From Neokomagataea anthophila (GTDB lineage: Bacteria > Pseudomonadota > Alphaproteobacteria > Acetobacterales > Acetobacteraceae): DNA of 64,000 bases. The stretch is from assembly GCF_018122595.1 (NCBI RefSeq), contig NZ_JAGRQH010000004.1, forward strand, positions 1 through 64,000. The letters run 5' to 3'. The notes under the pieces were generated by a model. It made no database searches. It saw nothing but the letters and a program-made list of their open reading frames with translations, and had not been told where the DNA came from. A program made the translations under genes and the position numbers. Positions 46,166 to 55,726 of the stretch are shown piece by piece. Positions within the stretch are counted from its first letter, which is position 1, and each line of letters begins with the position of its first letter.

Positions 46166-48595
46166 ATGCCGCCTTATCGTCGTACCTTTTTATTTACAGC
46201 CTCCAGCCTCGCCCTCACCGGAAGCGCCCTCGCCGCGCCCGCTCCCCTTACTGACCACAAATCCCATAAAACTGCCGCCACACACCACCAGCCCACCGCC
46301 ATACGCTCTGAACAAGATGAGAGCATCTCCGTGAGCACACATCACCGCGCTCACGGGAACCAAGTCACACTTTCCCACCACCTTTTAGAACAACAGGTAG
46401 CGGGAACGAATCCACTCAAAACACTCGCACAAATGCCGGGCGTACAATTCCAGTCCGATGACCCGCAGGGTATCGACACATATTCCGTTCAGCTTTTCGT
46501 TCATGGATTTGTGCAAAATGAAATCGGCATGACGCTTGACGGCATCCCTTTGGGTGAGCCGACATTCCGTAATTATAACGGCTTAAACCCACTCCAAGCC
46601 GTTTCATCGGAGAACGTAGAACGCATCGATGTTACCCAAGGGGCCGGCGCAGAATCAGCTGCCAGCACCAACAACCTCGGTGGCTCTATCAATTACGTCG
46701 TATCCCGCCCACATGATCACACAGGCGGCACCATCGCCCAAACCTTTGGTAGCAACGCACTTTACCATTCCTTCTTCCGCTTTGATTCCGGCCGCCTCAA
46801 CCCCACAGGCACACGGTTTTTCGTCTCCTACATGCGAAATCAAACCGGGAAATGGAAAGGCGGTGGGGACCAATTCATGCAGCAGGTCAATGCGCGCATT
46901 GTGCAACCTGTACGTTCCAGCAGTGAAATCAGCGCCTATTTCAACTGGGATGCGCTGAACATGGTCAATTACCAAGACTACACCCCCAATTGGCTCCAAA
47001 ATAACGGCCCCAATCTGGACAATTTTTATGGCCTACCCAATGCATGGGCCAATGCCTACAACGCCTCCCGTGGCATTTTCCCGGCAGGCTACAACAACAT
47101 CGCTGACCCAAAAGATATTTCTTATTACGAAAGTACAGCCTCTTCAGCTGATCTCTTTGGTGGCATCACCGCAGACTTAGCCCTGACGGACCGCCTGCGC
47201 TGGAAAACCACTTTTTACGGTCATGAAGAAACAGGCCATGGCACCTATGCCAGCCCTTATGCCTGCAAAGACCCCTCAGCCATACGCTGCCCTGCATCCG
47301 CCGATACACTACAACTCAATGGTGGTCGTATTTTTGAGCAGGTTCGTCGCCCTTACGTTGAGCGCTTCGGTGGAACCACCTCCCTCGAATACGCTCTAGA
47401 CCATCATGCCCTTTCTGCGGGCCTCTGGTATGAAAATAATCGCTACGATACACGCGCCCTCGCATATCAAGAGCCCGTTTTAGGCGAAGGCGCCCCCATC
47501 AACCCATTCGGCAGCTACGCGGGCATTCCTTACCGTACCCTGTGGCACCAACAATATAACACCAATACCTTCACAGCCTATGTGCAGGATACTTACCATA
47601 TCCGCCCATCACTCACGCTCCATGCGGGCTTTAAATCCCTTCTTAACACCACCCGCGTAGGCGATGCTTCCAACTGGGCGCTACGCTTCCCCACGCAAAC
47701 CAGCGGTGAAAGCCTCACAACCGCCAGCGCTTTCTTGCCGCATCTCTCAGCCGACTGGAATTTTCTGCCACACCACGAACTCTTCGTGGATGTCTCAGAA
47801 AACATCCACGCCTACCCACAATCGGGTTATAATTCGAGCAACGCACCACTGGCTGTATCGCAAACAGCTTATAACAGTATCCGCGGAACACTCCGCCCCG
47901 AAACGGATTGGACCTTCGCTGGTGGATACCGCTATAATGGCTCTTGGGCACAAGCAAATGTTTACGGCTATCACACCAACTTCCGTAACCGCTTACAACA
48001 GATCCTCGCCAACCCAACCGGCGGCTCCCTACTCACCAACACAACCGCCACGGTCCAAAATGTCGGTGGTGTGACCATGAACGGCGTTGATGCAGGCCTT
48101 ACCATCACCCCGCTACGTGGCCTCTCCTTCTTTAATAGCCTCAGCTATAATCATGCTGTTTATGACCAAAACATTCGTAGCAGCGGTACACTGTACCATA
48201 CCAAAGGGCAGCAAGTCGTAGGCTATCCAAGCTTTATGTACAAAACACGCCTTGCCTATAACTGGAAGAACATCGAAACCTTTATTGACGCACAATATTA
48301 CAGTGCCCGAAGCTTCGACTATGTTGGGGATTACAAGATCGCACCTTACTGGATGAGCGACCTGGGTGTTTCTTACACTCTCCATGACATAGCACTCGGC
48401 GGGAGCACTGCCCCTCACGTGAACCGTCTGGTCCTATCCTTCAATATTTATAACCTTGCCAATACAACCTATGTCTCAACCATGGGCCAAAACGGCTTCA
48501 CCATGAACAACCAAGACGGCGCAGCCTTTAACAACCAATCCATCCTGATTGGGGCACCACGGCAATTCTTCGGCTCAGTACGCGCCGAATTCTAA
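46166..48595 (+). CDS. TonB-dependent receptor
   Basis: An 809-residue outer-membrane receptor. The signal peptide is about residues 1-24 (MPPYRRTFLFTASSLALTG...ALA). A TonB-box-like ESISVST follows, then the plug domain (QMPGVQFQSDDPQGIDTYSVQ to GGSINYVVSRP). The 22-strand barrel ends in the aromatic C-terminus FGSVRAEF. The N-terminal linker is unusually His-rich. It is divergent from the TauD-type gene by 119 bp. The substrate is unknown; a ferric siderophore or a sulfur compound are the candidates. Confidence 0.93.
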   Translation: MPPYRRTFLFTASSLALTGSALAAPAPLTDHKSHKTAATHHQPTAIRSEQDESISVSTHHRAHGNQVTLSHHLLEQQVAGTNPLKTLAQMPGVQFQSDDPQGIDTYSVQLFVHGFVQNEIGMTLDGIPLGEPTFRNYNGLNPLQAVSSENVERIDVTQGAGAESAASTNNLGGSINYVVSRPHDHTGGTIAQTFGSNALYHSFFRFDSGRLNPTGTRFFVSYMRNQTGKWKGGGDQFMQQVNARIVQPVRSSSEISAYFNWDALNMVNYQDYTPNWLQNNGPNLDNFYGLPNAWANAYNASRGIFPAGYNNIADPKDISYYESTASSADLFGGITADLALTDRLRWKTTFYGHEETGHGTYASPYACKDPSAIRCPASADTLQLNGGRIFEQVRRPYVERFGGTTSLEYALDHHALSAGLWYENNRYDTRALAYQEPVLGEGAPINPFGSYAGIPYRTLWHQQYNTNTFTAYVQDTYHIRPSLTLHAGFKSLLNTTRVGDASNWALRFPTQTSGESLTTASAFLPHLSADWNFLPHHELFVDVSENIHAYPQSGYNSSNAPLAVSQTAYNSIRGTLRPETDWTFAGGYRYNGSWAQANVYGYHTNFRNRLQQILANPTGGSLLTNTTATVQNVGGVTMNGVDAGLTITPLRGLSFFNSLSYNHAVYDQNIRSSGTLYHTKGQQVVGYPSFMYKTRLAYNWKNIETFIDAQYYSARSFDYVGDYKIAPYWMSDLGVSYTLHDIALGGSTAPHVNRLVLSFNIYNLANTTYVSTMGQNGFTMNNQDGAAFNNQSILIGAPRQFFGSVRAEF

Positions 48596-48604
48596 AACCT
48601 TTTC

Positions 48605-48631
48605 CCTTCTCCCGCACAAAGCGGGAGAAGG
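48605..48631. terminator. Hairpin between the two TonB receptor genes
   Basis: A perfect 11-bp stem CCTTCTCCCGC/GCGGGAGAAGG (48605-48615 and 48621-48631) with a 5-nt loop lies 9 bp after the first receptor stop. No T run follows, so it may stabilise mRNA or use Rho rather than act as a classical terminator. Confidence 0.5.
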
Positions 48632-48771
48632 CCAACCCCATCGCAATATTTTGTCATGTATTTTCCTATCCCATAAAAGGATCTTCTGCTTTCACCTACG
48701 CTTTATTGACGATATATGCCGCTCCATTTTCATGCTTTCAAAAGCACTTAATATTTTAAGGAGGGTGCCGG

Positions 48772-51021
48772 TTGGCCCGCTTTGTTTCTGTACGCACCCT
48801 GAGCCTCATCGGGACAACACTTCTTGGCAGCCATAGCGCCCTTCTCGCAGCGACACAGCCAACGACAGCGCCTGAAGACACCGCACTCGAACACATTACC
48901 GTCACGTCCGAACACCGTAAGCAAAATCCTCAAAAAATCGGCTCTTCCCTCAGTACAATTTCCGCGCACGAACTCACCGCACGAAACGTCAATAACGTTT
49001 TTGACCTGCAATATCTTACCCCATCCTTGCAGGTGACCCCTCAATTCGGCAGTGGACAACCAGATTTTGAAATTCGTGGTGTTGGGCACCAAGATTACGG
49101 CTCATCGAATGTCTCCCCCGTAGGGCTATACACCGACGGCGTTGCTACTCCCGTAACGTGGGCCAGTAATGGACAAATGTTTGATATCGACCGCGTCGAA
49201 GTTCTCCGCGGGCCTCAAGGCACATTATACGGCCGCAACACAACGGGCGGTGCCATTAATTACATTATCAATCAACCCACCGAAACGTTCAAAGCTGGCA
49301 CTAATATTCAAGTGGGGTCATTCAGCGCTCAGAAATACGACGGCTACCTTTCTGGTAGTATTGCCAAAGGCATTTCCATGCGCCTCTCCGGCGAGAGCCA
49401 ACAAGGTGGAGCATGGCAATATAACGATGCGGGAGCGCATCTCGGAAACGTCAACCGCACCTCTTTACGTCTGCTCACCACCATTTCACTCACACCGCAC
49501 CTCACACTACATACTAACCTTCACGGCAGCCTTGATCACTCCGACAGTGCTGGCATGCACCTTTTCACACCATTAACCACCATTGCCACCTATCATCCTG
49601 GCGCATCCATCCAGCCCGCCGATACAAACCGCTTCATCACACATTGGGGAACCTCCCCGTCCTTTGCAAAACTCATTGGCATTACCCCCGATCAAAAGCC
49701 CTATCACCACATTAAAACTGGCGGCGGTAGCATCCGCGCAGATCAAGAATTCTCTTTTGCTACGCTGACGAATTTACTCAGCTATGACGTATCTAACCGC
49801 CGCGAATACGACAATTTTGATGCCTCTTCTCAACCTGTTGCCGATGTCGCATTCAATAGTCGCGCGAACGTCTTACAAAATGAGCTACGCCTAATTTCAA
49901 ATGGCGATCATCGCTTCAACTGGATCACGGGCTTGTATTACGGAAACGAATACCTCGCCGATCAATATTTTTCAGGTTTTATGGCTGCTACGGGGGTAAA
50001 TCGTAGCGTTATGTACAGCCAATCCGTCAATACTATCAGCGGCTTTGGGCAAGGCACCTATAAAATTACTCCGCACCTTCACCTCACTGGCGGCATACGC
50101 CTTGAGCATGAAAGCCGTGACCTCTCTAACTATCGGGCGTTTTCGTACAATGCCGCCCAAACAATCCTTAACCCGGATAATAGCGTTGCCAAACGCTCCC
50201 TGAACTACACGCTGCCGTCATGGAAAGCAGAAGTACAATATTTCATCTCATCCCATGACATGGCATATGCATCGGTTTCACGCGGCATTAACTCTGGCGG
50301 CTTCACGACATATAATACCATCAACGCCCGCGCTTCATCGAACCCATACCAACCCGAGAAGCTACTCGCCTACGAGATCGGTAATAAGTTAGACATCCCC
50401 ACCGCGCATCTACGCCTTAATCTCTCAGCCTTCTATTACGACTACCGTGACCAACAGGTCCTCTCCGCTACGGTAGACCCACAAACAGGCCTCATCGGCG
50501 CGCTCGTGAATGCACCACGCTCACATCTGGCGGGCGGTGAATTTGAAGCTGATTGGAGCCCTCTACACGGCCTCCTCCTCACCCAGTCCGGCGGCTGGGC
50601 TGTTGGCCAGTTTGACCGCTTCCAATCCGTTTATACAACACAACGCATCAATGGCGTATTTTCACCCGTTTACGCCAATAAACGCGGCACAGCCCTTCCC
50701 GCCCCGAAAATCACTTTAAATGGCTCTGCCCTCTATCGCTGGTCCCTCGGAGATTACGACGCCAGCCTTTCGGTAAATTACAGCCTACGCTCTACCTACC
50801 ACTCCCTCTTTGGCCGTCTTTACGACGTTTCTGGCTATACAATATGGGGAGCCAATGCTTCATTTGGACCACATAATGGTTTTTGGAGCATTACGGCCTT
50901 CGGCAACAATATTCTGAACAAACACTATGATGTAACGCGCAATTTCTTTCTGTCCGGCGATAATATAGCGCTTTCTGGCATGCCCAGTGTTTATGGTATC
51001 AACCTGCGCTTAATTCATTAA
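48772..51021 (+). CDS. TonB-dependent receptor (second)
   Basis: A 749-residue outer-membrane receptor. The TTG start is supported by AAGGAGGG (48758-48765) at ideal spacing. It has a signal peptide ending near ALLAA, the TonB box EHITVTSE, a plug with VEVLRGPQGTLYGRNTTGGAINYI, and a barrel ending INLRLIH. It resembles the large group of receptors with the RGPQGTLYGRN signature (vitamin, siderophore or plant-compound receptors). It is only distantly similar to the first receptor, so this is not a recent duplication. It lies in the same direction, 176 bp downstream. Confidence 0.93.
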   Translation: MARFVSVRTLSLIGTTLLGSHSALLAATQPTTAPEDTALEHITVTSEHRKQNPQKIGSSLSTISAHELTARNVNNVFDLQYLTPSLQVTPQFGSGQPDFEIRGVGHQDYGSSNVSPVGLYTDGVATPVTWASNGQMFDIDRVEVLRGPQGTLYGRNTTGGAINYIINQPTETFKAGTNIQVGSFSAQKYDGYLSGSIAKGISMRLSGESQQGGAWQYNDAGAHLGNVNRTSLRLLTTISLTPHLTLHTNLHGSLDHSDSAGMHLFTPLTTIATYHPGASIQPADTNRFITHWGTSPSFAKLIGITPDQKPYHHIKTGGGSIRADQEFSFATLTNLLSYDVSNRREYDNFDASSQPVADVAFNSRANVLQNELRLISNGDHRFNWITGLYYGNEYLADQYFSGFMAATGVNRSVMYSQSVNTISGFGQGTYKITPHLHLTGGIRLEHESRDLSNYRAFSYNAAQTILNPDNSVAKRSLNYTLPSWKAEVQYFISSHDMAYASVSRGINSGGFTTYNTINARASSNPYQPEKLLAYEIGNKLDIPTAHLRLNLSAFYYDYRDQQVLSATVDPQTGLIGALVNAPRSHLAGGEFEADWSPLHGLLLTQSGGWAVGQFDRFQSVYTTQRINGVFSPVYANKRGTALPAPKITLNGSALYRWSLGDYDASLSVNYSLRSTYHSLFGRLYDVSGYTIWGANASFGPHNGFWSITAFGNNILNKHYDVTRNFFLSGDNIALSGMPSVYGINLRLIH

Positions 51022-51257
51022 AAGCCCATACAGCCCGTCTGTACTCAAGGCAGCCGCACACACCACAACTGTTCGTCAAAACCAAAAACAACAATAGTGC
51101 AGGAATATTTTGCCTGAAGTGGCTAATGAATACGGCGTGCTATGACGCGGCGCCGCAAAAAATATCATTATTTCTACACGGAAGCCCAATCAGCAGGCCG
51201 CAAGATAAGAACGTATGATATGCTCTAGGCACATCAACATTATGTTTCTTTTTTAGG
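51022..51257. other. Gap between the second receptor and the tRNA-Ala terminator
   Basis: About 235 bp without a recognisable gene, RNA family or repeat. Confidence 0.4.
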
Positions 51258-51278
51258 AAAAATCGCTTTTGAAGCGAT
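51258..51278 (-). terminator. Terminator of tRNA-Ala
   Basis: A 7-bp stem ATCGCTT/AAGCGAT (51262-51268 and 51272-51278) with a 3-nt loop is followed on the minus strand by TTTT. It lies about 29 bp after the tRNA 3' end. Confidence 0.65.
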
Positions 51279-51306
51279 ATTTAAAATACCACACTCGATT
51301 ATAGTA

Positions 51307-51382
51307 TGGTGGAGCCAGACGGGATCGAACCGACGACCTCCTGAATGCCATCCAGGCGCTCTCCCAGCTGAGCTATGGCCCC
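51307..51382 (-). tRNA. tRNA-Ala (anticodon GGC)
   Basis: A 76-nt cloverleaf with encoded CCA. The acceptor GGGGCCA pairs with TGGCTCC and includes the G3:U70 pair that specifies alanine. The anticodon stem CCTGG/TCAGG holds loop ATGGCAT with anticodon GGC. The T loop TTCGATC is standard. No intron. Confidence 0.97.
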
Positions 51383-51494
51383 TTACTGCAACGCACTGGT
51401 AACAGCGCTGCGGTGAAGACGGATATACTGTTATGTCCGAAAGATGACAACCCCCTAAAATGAAGAAAAATGCACTCACGCATTCTTTCTTCTT

Positions 51495-52097
51495 TTAGGG
51501 CAGCAAAACCCCTTCTTGCCGCAAAGCCTCCATCAACCCTAAGCGCGGCAAACCCAACACGGCATCATGCGCACCATCCAGTACCGCAAAGAGCTGCACA
51601 CCCAGCCCTTCCAGCCGATACGCCCCAACACATGAGAACAGCGCGTCCCCTTCCTGCGCAATATACGCATCAAGAAAAGCATCGGAAAACGCACGCATGG
51701 TCAAACGAGGCGCGGCAACCTCATGCCACACACGCCGCCCATCTCGCATCAGCACAACGGCTGTTTGCAAAATATGTGTTTTTCCACGCAATCGCTCTAA
51801 TTGCGTACGTACCTCTGAAAGAGAGGTCGGCTTCGCAAAAGCCTCCCCGTCCAGATCCAATATCTGATCAGCACCGATCACCAACGTACCTGCCGGAAGT
51901 TGTGCGCATGCTAAACGCGCCTTCTCTTCCGCCAACACCAACGCCGTTTCACGCAACGTCTCACCACGCGCTTGGCAAGCCAGACGCACACGCTCTTCAT
52001 CCAACGCTACAGGATGGCAACGATGCGCCACCCCGCTCGCTTCCAGTAATGCACGCCGCGCAGAAGAACCACTCGCCAAGATTAAAGAAGACGCCAT
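51495..52097 (-). CDS. maf: Maf-family nucleotide pyrophosphatase
   Basis: A 200-residue house-cleaning pyrophosphatase that removes non-canonical or methylated NTPs. The N-terminal LILASGSSARRALLEASG is the Maf signature. The catalytic Asp lies in VIGADQILDLDG, and FAKPTSLSEV supplies the conserved Lys. It is the last gene of the minus-strand unit with the acidic protein and nicotinate phosphoribosyltransferase, 42 bp after the former. Which nucleotide it cleaves (YceF or YhdE type) is not decided. Confidence 0.93.
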   Translation of the reverse strand: MASSLILASGSSARRALLEASGVAHRCHPVALDEERVRLACQARGETLRETALVLAEEKARLACAQLPAGTLVIGADQILDLDGEAFAKPTSLSEVRTQLERLRGKTHILQTAVVLMRDGRRVWHEVAAPRLTMRAFSDAFLDAYIAQEGDALFSCVGAYRLEGLGVQLFAVLDGAHDAVLGLPRLGLMEALRQEGVLLP

Positions 52098-52139
52098 GAT
52101 GCCTCTTTCAACGTTGTGCCATCATCACTCACTACACAT

Positions 52140-52595
52140 TTAATGATGTGTAATAGGTGCCTCGTCCTCATCGTCCCAGTCATCATCTTCGTCTTCATCA
52201 GCATCATCTTCTGCCTCAGACGGCCCGGCAATCTCTTCATCATCAACAAGGCGCCGTGGATCGATAGAACGCCAATCACGCTCTAACTGCGACGCTGGAT
52301 TTGCCGCAAAATCCTCAAGCTCAGTCGATGACTTCCAAGCATCTTCGCCCGCGTCTACCACTTCAGCGTTTTCACCAAAAGCGAACCAGCTCTCAAGCAC
52401 TTCTTTACTGGTCGCCCCTGGCACACGACAACGCTCAATACTGTCCCGCACATATGCGCGCGCATACGCATTAGCATGGGCCAGATCCATAAAATCTTTT
52501 ACTTCTTCAACCGTGTCCCCTTCTGAGGCCCCCGAATGATCAATAACGCGAACATTCCATCCCGTCGCGGCTGACTTCGTCTCTTCTTCGCTCAT
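52140..52595 (-). CDS. Conserved hypothetical acidic-tailed protein
   Basis: A 151-residue protein of unknown function. The N-terminal ~100 residues look globular (NVRVIDHSGASEGDTVEEV; AHANAYARAYVRDSIERCR). The last ~35 residues are almost all Asp/Glu and end ITHH. No TM helix or signal peptide was seen. Its ATG overlaps the nicotinate phosphoribosyltransferase stop by 4 bp, implying coupled expression. The acidic tail could mimic nucleic acid or bind metal; this is speculation. Confidence 0.75.
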   Translation of the reverse strand: MSEEETKSAATGWNVRVIDHSGASEGDTVEEVKDFMDLAHANAYARAYVRDSIERCRVPGATSKEVLESWFAFGENAEVVDAGEDAWKSSTELEDFAANPASQLERDWRSIDPRRLVDDEEIAGPSEAEDDADEDEDDDWDDEDEAPITHH

Positions 52596-53794
52596 GTATT
52601 CTCCTTACCAGCCTGCACCTTCCCCAAAAGGAATTCACGGCCGATTTTCACGCGCAGATCACCATTATAGGCCACAATATCTGCCGTCGCGTATGTTTCT
52701 GACCAATGATTGGGAATAAAGGAACCCGTGCCCACAACGTCAATAGGAGCATGCGCTTCATGCATAGCCGTGCATTTATCAACGTTAAAACCGGATGACA
52801 CGACAATCTTTACATTCGGGAATCCCGCCTCATTCAAGGCTTCACGCATACGCCAAATTGCCGCAGCAGACACACCCGTTCCAACCAAATCACGCAATTC
52901 ACGGTCAGAGCGGTAACGACGGATCGTCCCCGGCGTATAACGCTCCAAAACCGCATATGAACTTTGCGGGTCTAACCCCTCAAGGAAACGCCCACCATGC
53001 GTATCCAACCGCACGCTTAAACGTCCTTGCGCAGCATGCTCTGGGAAACGACGACACACTTCCAAACTATCGGTAATTTCTTGCCCAAAATAATCCACCA
53101 ACACCGTCAGCGGATCATTCGGGAAGACTTCAGCATACATCTCCGCTGCACGCAGGGTGGAGCCCGCATAGCCAATCAACGCATGCGGCATTGTTCCGAG
53201 ACCATGCGCCTTATCGAAGAAGCCGGCTGTGGCATCATTGGCATTACCAATAAAACCACGAGCCCCTTCACGTTGCGCCGCCCGCGACCCAACACCTGCC
53301 GCATAACCCATCTGTTCTTGCATTTCATAGCCAGAACAATGACGCGCTTCCATCGCCAAAAATGGAACCTCTGGCAACGCCAGACACATCTGATAGGCAT
53401 TATGCGCTGCCACACAGGCCGCACCCAATTTCTGCAAAAGCAACGTTTCTAACGGAGCAAGATGCGTGAAAGACCCTGTGAGATACAAAAGCGGTTCACC
53501 AGCCCCAACCCACTCACCTTCAGCATAAACTTCACGGCAATCCAGCGCAAAACCCTGCTCCTGCGCTACATTTTTCAGCCACGTTACAGCCAGCCCACAG
53601 GCCGCAATGACTGGACGACGAATAAACACCGCATAGGTGACATCACAATCACCAAAATGCTCCACGATCTGGCGCGTCCGTCCAAAATATGCATCCGCTC
53701 GACTAAGGATCGTGCCCTTATCCAACGGCCCCGTCACCCCATAAGCTTGCGCCAATGTTGCCGCCGCTGTGCTTGGCGTTTTGGTTGCAGTCAT
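52592..53794 (-). CDS. pncB: Nicotinate phosphoribosyltransferase
   Basis: A 400-residue NAD-salvage enzyme that joins nicotinic acid and PRPP. It contains the family blocks RRPVIAACGLAV, MEARHCSGYEMQ, GFIGNANDATAGFFDKAHGLGTMPHA (shown only in part by these residues) and VRLDTHGGRFLEGLD. ATG 53794 is preceded by AGGAGGCGG; a longer frame to 53890 lacks a ribosome site. It is the first gene of the unit with the acidic protein and maf. Confidence 0.86.
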   Translation of the reverse strand: MTATKTPSTAAATLAQAYGVTGPLDKGTILSRADAYFGRTRQIVEHFGDCDVTYAVFIRRPVIAACGLAVTWLKNVAQEQGFALDCREVYAEGEWVGAGEPLLYLTGSFTHLAPLETLLLQKLGAACVAAHNAYQMCLALPEVPFLAMEARHCSGYEMQEQMGYAAGVGSRAAQREGARGFIGNANDATAGFFDKAHGLGTMPHALIGYAGSTLRAAEMYAEVFPNDPLTVLVDYFGQEITDSLEVCRRFPEHAAQGRLSVRLDTHGGRFLEGLDPQSSYAVLERYTPGTIRRYRSDRELRDLVGTGVSAAAIWRMREALNEAGFPNVKIVVSSGFNVDKCTAMHEAHAPIDVVGTGSFIPNHWSETYATADIVAYNGDLRVKIGREFLLGKVQAGKENT

Positions 53795-53870
53795 GAACGT
53801 CCGCCTCCTGATCGCGGTTAGAGCAGGACTGCCTTTCCCAACAATCCATGCCCTAAAATCATTATGCGCA

Positions 53871-53897
53871 CCCCTCTTTTGCATGGCCAAAGAGGGG
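53871..53897 (-). terminator. Hairpin after DAHP synthase
   Basis: A 9-bp stem CCCCTCTTT/AAAGAGGGG (53871-53879 and 53889-53897) lies 9 bp downstream of the DAHP synthase stop on the minus strand. No strong T run follows, so it is a moderate candidate. Confidence 0.45.
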
Positions 53898-53905
53898 GCT
53901 GCGTT

Positions 53906-55288
53906 TTAGCCCTGACGCGCTGTCAGTTCATGCGCCAGCAAGAATGCCATTTCGAGCGATTGTTCAGCATTCAGGCGTGGATCACAGAAGGTTTCATAAC
54001 GATCCCCCAAATCTGCTTCCGTCAAACACTGAGCGCCACCAATACATTCCGTGACATCCTGACCGGTCATTTCCAAATGGATACCACCGGGACGGCGCCC
54101 TGCTTGTGCGAATACATCAAAAAAGCCCAAAACTTCGCCCAGAATATTTTCAAAAGCGCGTGTCTTAATCTTATTGCTCGTCGTCGTCGTGTTGCCATGC
54201 ATTGGGTCACACAACCACGTCACCGTACGACCTGTACGGTCCACAGCTTCCAGCAAAGGCGGCAGCAGATCACGCACCTTGTCTTTACCCATACGTGAAA
54301 TCAGCGAGATACGCCCCGGCTCATCATTCGGGTTCAGAATATCAAGCAGACGCTCAAGGTCACTCACCGTCGTTGTCGGCCCAACCTTAATACCAATCGG
54401 GTTTTGAACGCCACGTAAGAACTCAACATGCGCACCATCTGGCTGGCGCGTCCGATCGCCAATCCACAGGAAATGCGCTGAGCAATCATAATAATCACCG
54501 CTCAGGCTATCAACGCGCGTCAACGCTTGCTCATACGGCAAGAGCAGTGCTTCATGAGACGTAAAGAACTCCGTCTCATCAATCTGCGCTGATGCACCGT
54601 CAATGCCACATGCACGCAAGAAAGACAGAGTCTCGTCTATACGCTGCGCAATATCCCGGTAACGCGCAGAAAGCGGTGAACGCTCCACAAAACCCAGATT
54701 CCAACGGTGCACTTCATGCAAATTCGCATAGCCGCCATGCGCAAATGCACGCAGCAGATTCATGACACCGGCAGATTGAAAATAGCCTGTTTCCATCCGG
54801 GTCGGGTCAGCATAGCGCGCCTCTGGCGTGAATGCTGGACCATTGATGATGTCCCCACGATAACATGGGAGTGTGACACCATCTTTCGTTTCCGTCGCCG
54901 AAGAGCGAGGCTTTGCATATTGCCCAGCCATACGCCCGATTTTTACAACCGGAACCTTAGCTGCGTAGGTCAGAACCACAGCCATTTGTAACAACACGCG
55001 GAACGTATCGCGCACGATATCTGCCGTGAACTCATCAAAGCTTTCAGCACATGCACCGCCCTGCAACACAAAGGCTTCACCGCGCGATGCTGCCGCCAAA
55101 CGCTTCTTCAAGCGGCGTGCTTCACCAGCAAAGACCAAAGGTGGATATCGGTGCAGGCGTTCCTCAACAGCAGCAAGCGCAGCCCCATCCTCATAGGACG
55201 GTGCTTGGACGATCGGTTTTGAACGCCAGCTTGTAGGTGACCATAACGTCTTAGTGTCAGGCGTTGAGGTCGGTGTCGAGGGGTGCAT
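53906..55288 (-). CDS. Class II 3-deoxy-7-phosphoheptulonate (DAHP) synthase
   Basis: A 460-residue plant/type II DAHP synthase, first enzyme of the shikimate pathway (PEP plus erythrose-4-phosphate). Diagnostic blocks are [58 protein letters not shown], and the metal/substrate region [12 protein letters not shown] and [20 protein letters not shown] 55288 has GGGAGGG 7 nt upstream; a TTG five codons earlier (55303) is less likely. It has its own promoter region with a perfect -10 box. Confidence 0.95.
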   Translation of the reverse strand: MHPSTPTSTPDTKTLWSPTSWRSKPIVQAPSYEDGAALAAVEERLHRYPPLVFAGEARRLKKRLAAASRGEAFVLQGGACAESFDEFTADIVRDTFRVLLQMAVVLTYAAKVPVVKIGRMAGQYAKPRSSATETKDGVTLPCYRGDIINGPAFTPEARYADPTRMETGYFQSAGVMNLLRAFAHGGYANLHEVHRWNLGFVERSPLSARYRDIAQRIDETLSFLRACGIDGASAQIDETEFFTSHEALLLPYEQALTRVDSLSGDYYDCSAHFLWIGDRTRQPDGAHVEFLRGVQNPIGIKVGPTTTVSDLERLLDILNPNDEPGRISLISRMGKDKVRDLLPPLLEAVDRTGRTVTWLCDPMHGNTTTTSNKIKTRAFENILGEVLGFFDVFAQAGRRPGGIHLEMTGQDVTECIGGAQCLTEADLGDRYETFCDPRLNAEQSLEMAFLLAHELTARQG

Positions 55289-55726
55289 GAAAAGCCCTCC
55301 CAATAGGAGTTAATGAATGAAACAGGCCGCGTTTATGAACGAAAAGTTTTCGTAACGATAGCATGAAAGGTAAGATTATAACGCAGATCACCCGTTAAAG
55401 GACGATATGCAGACCATAACAGCTTAATTCCGCAGTACGCCAAACGTGATCAAGCCCCCAGAGAACGGCATACTCACGCCCTCATTCAAGAGGCCGAACC
55501 CGACCTTATTTACTTACCCCACATATAAGAAGCATGCCCCCAAAGAACAACAAGACAAAAGGCGCCACCCCTCCCCGAGCATTCCCGTGTTCACAAAGCA
55601 GCAAAAAAGCCGTCCTGAACCCTCTCCACGGCAAAAAATACCTTTTATCACGTAATCGCCGCTTGAACCCAACGGCACTCACCCCGATTATGCATCTCAG
55701 ACCCTATGGTGTGAGGAAAAACCATC
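55289..55726. other. Intergenic region between DAHP synthase and a secreted protein
   Basis: A 438-bp gap. The left third holds the DAHP synthase promoter and a palindrome (separate entry). The rest shows no convincing gene; a 69-codon GTG frame at 55446 is Pro/Lys-rich with no ribosome site and was rejected. The promoter of the gene at 55727 must be here but was not located. Confidence 0.4.
55339..55380 (-). promoter_or_regulatory. -10 box and palindrome upstream of DAHP synthase
   Basis: On the minus strand a perfect TATAAT (55375-55380) stands about 90 bp before the ATG, with only a weak -35. Just downstream of the expected transcription start is ACGAAAAGTTTTCGT (55339-55353), a 7-bp perfect inverted repeat around one base. 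This is a plausible repressor operator; the regulator is unknown. Confidence 0.4.

Noticed and set aside
55446-55655. 69-codon GTG frame in the gap before the His-rich secreted protein
   Set aside because: No ribosome site, Pro/Lys-rich composition and no family; probably chance.
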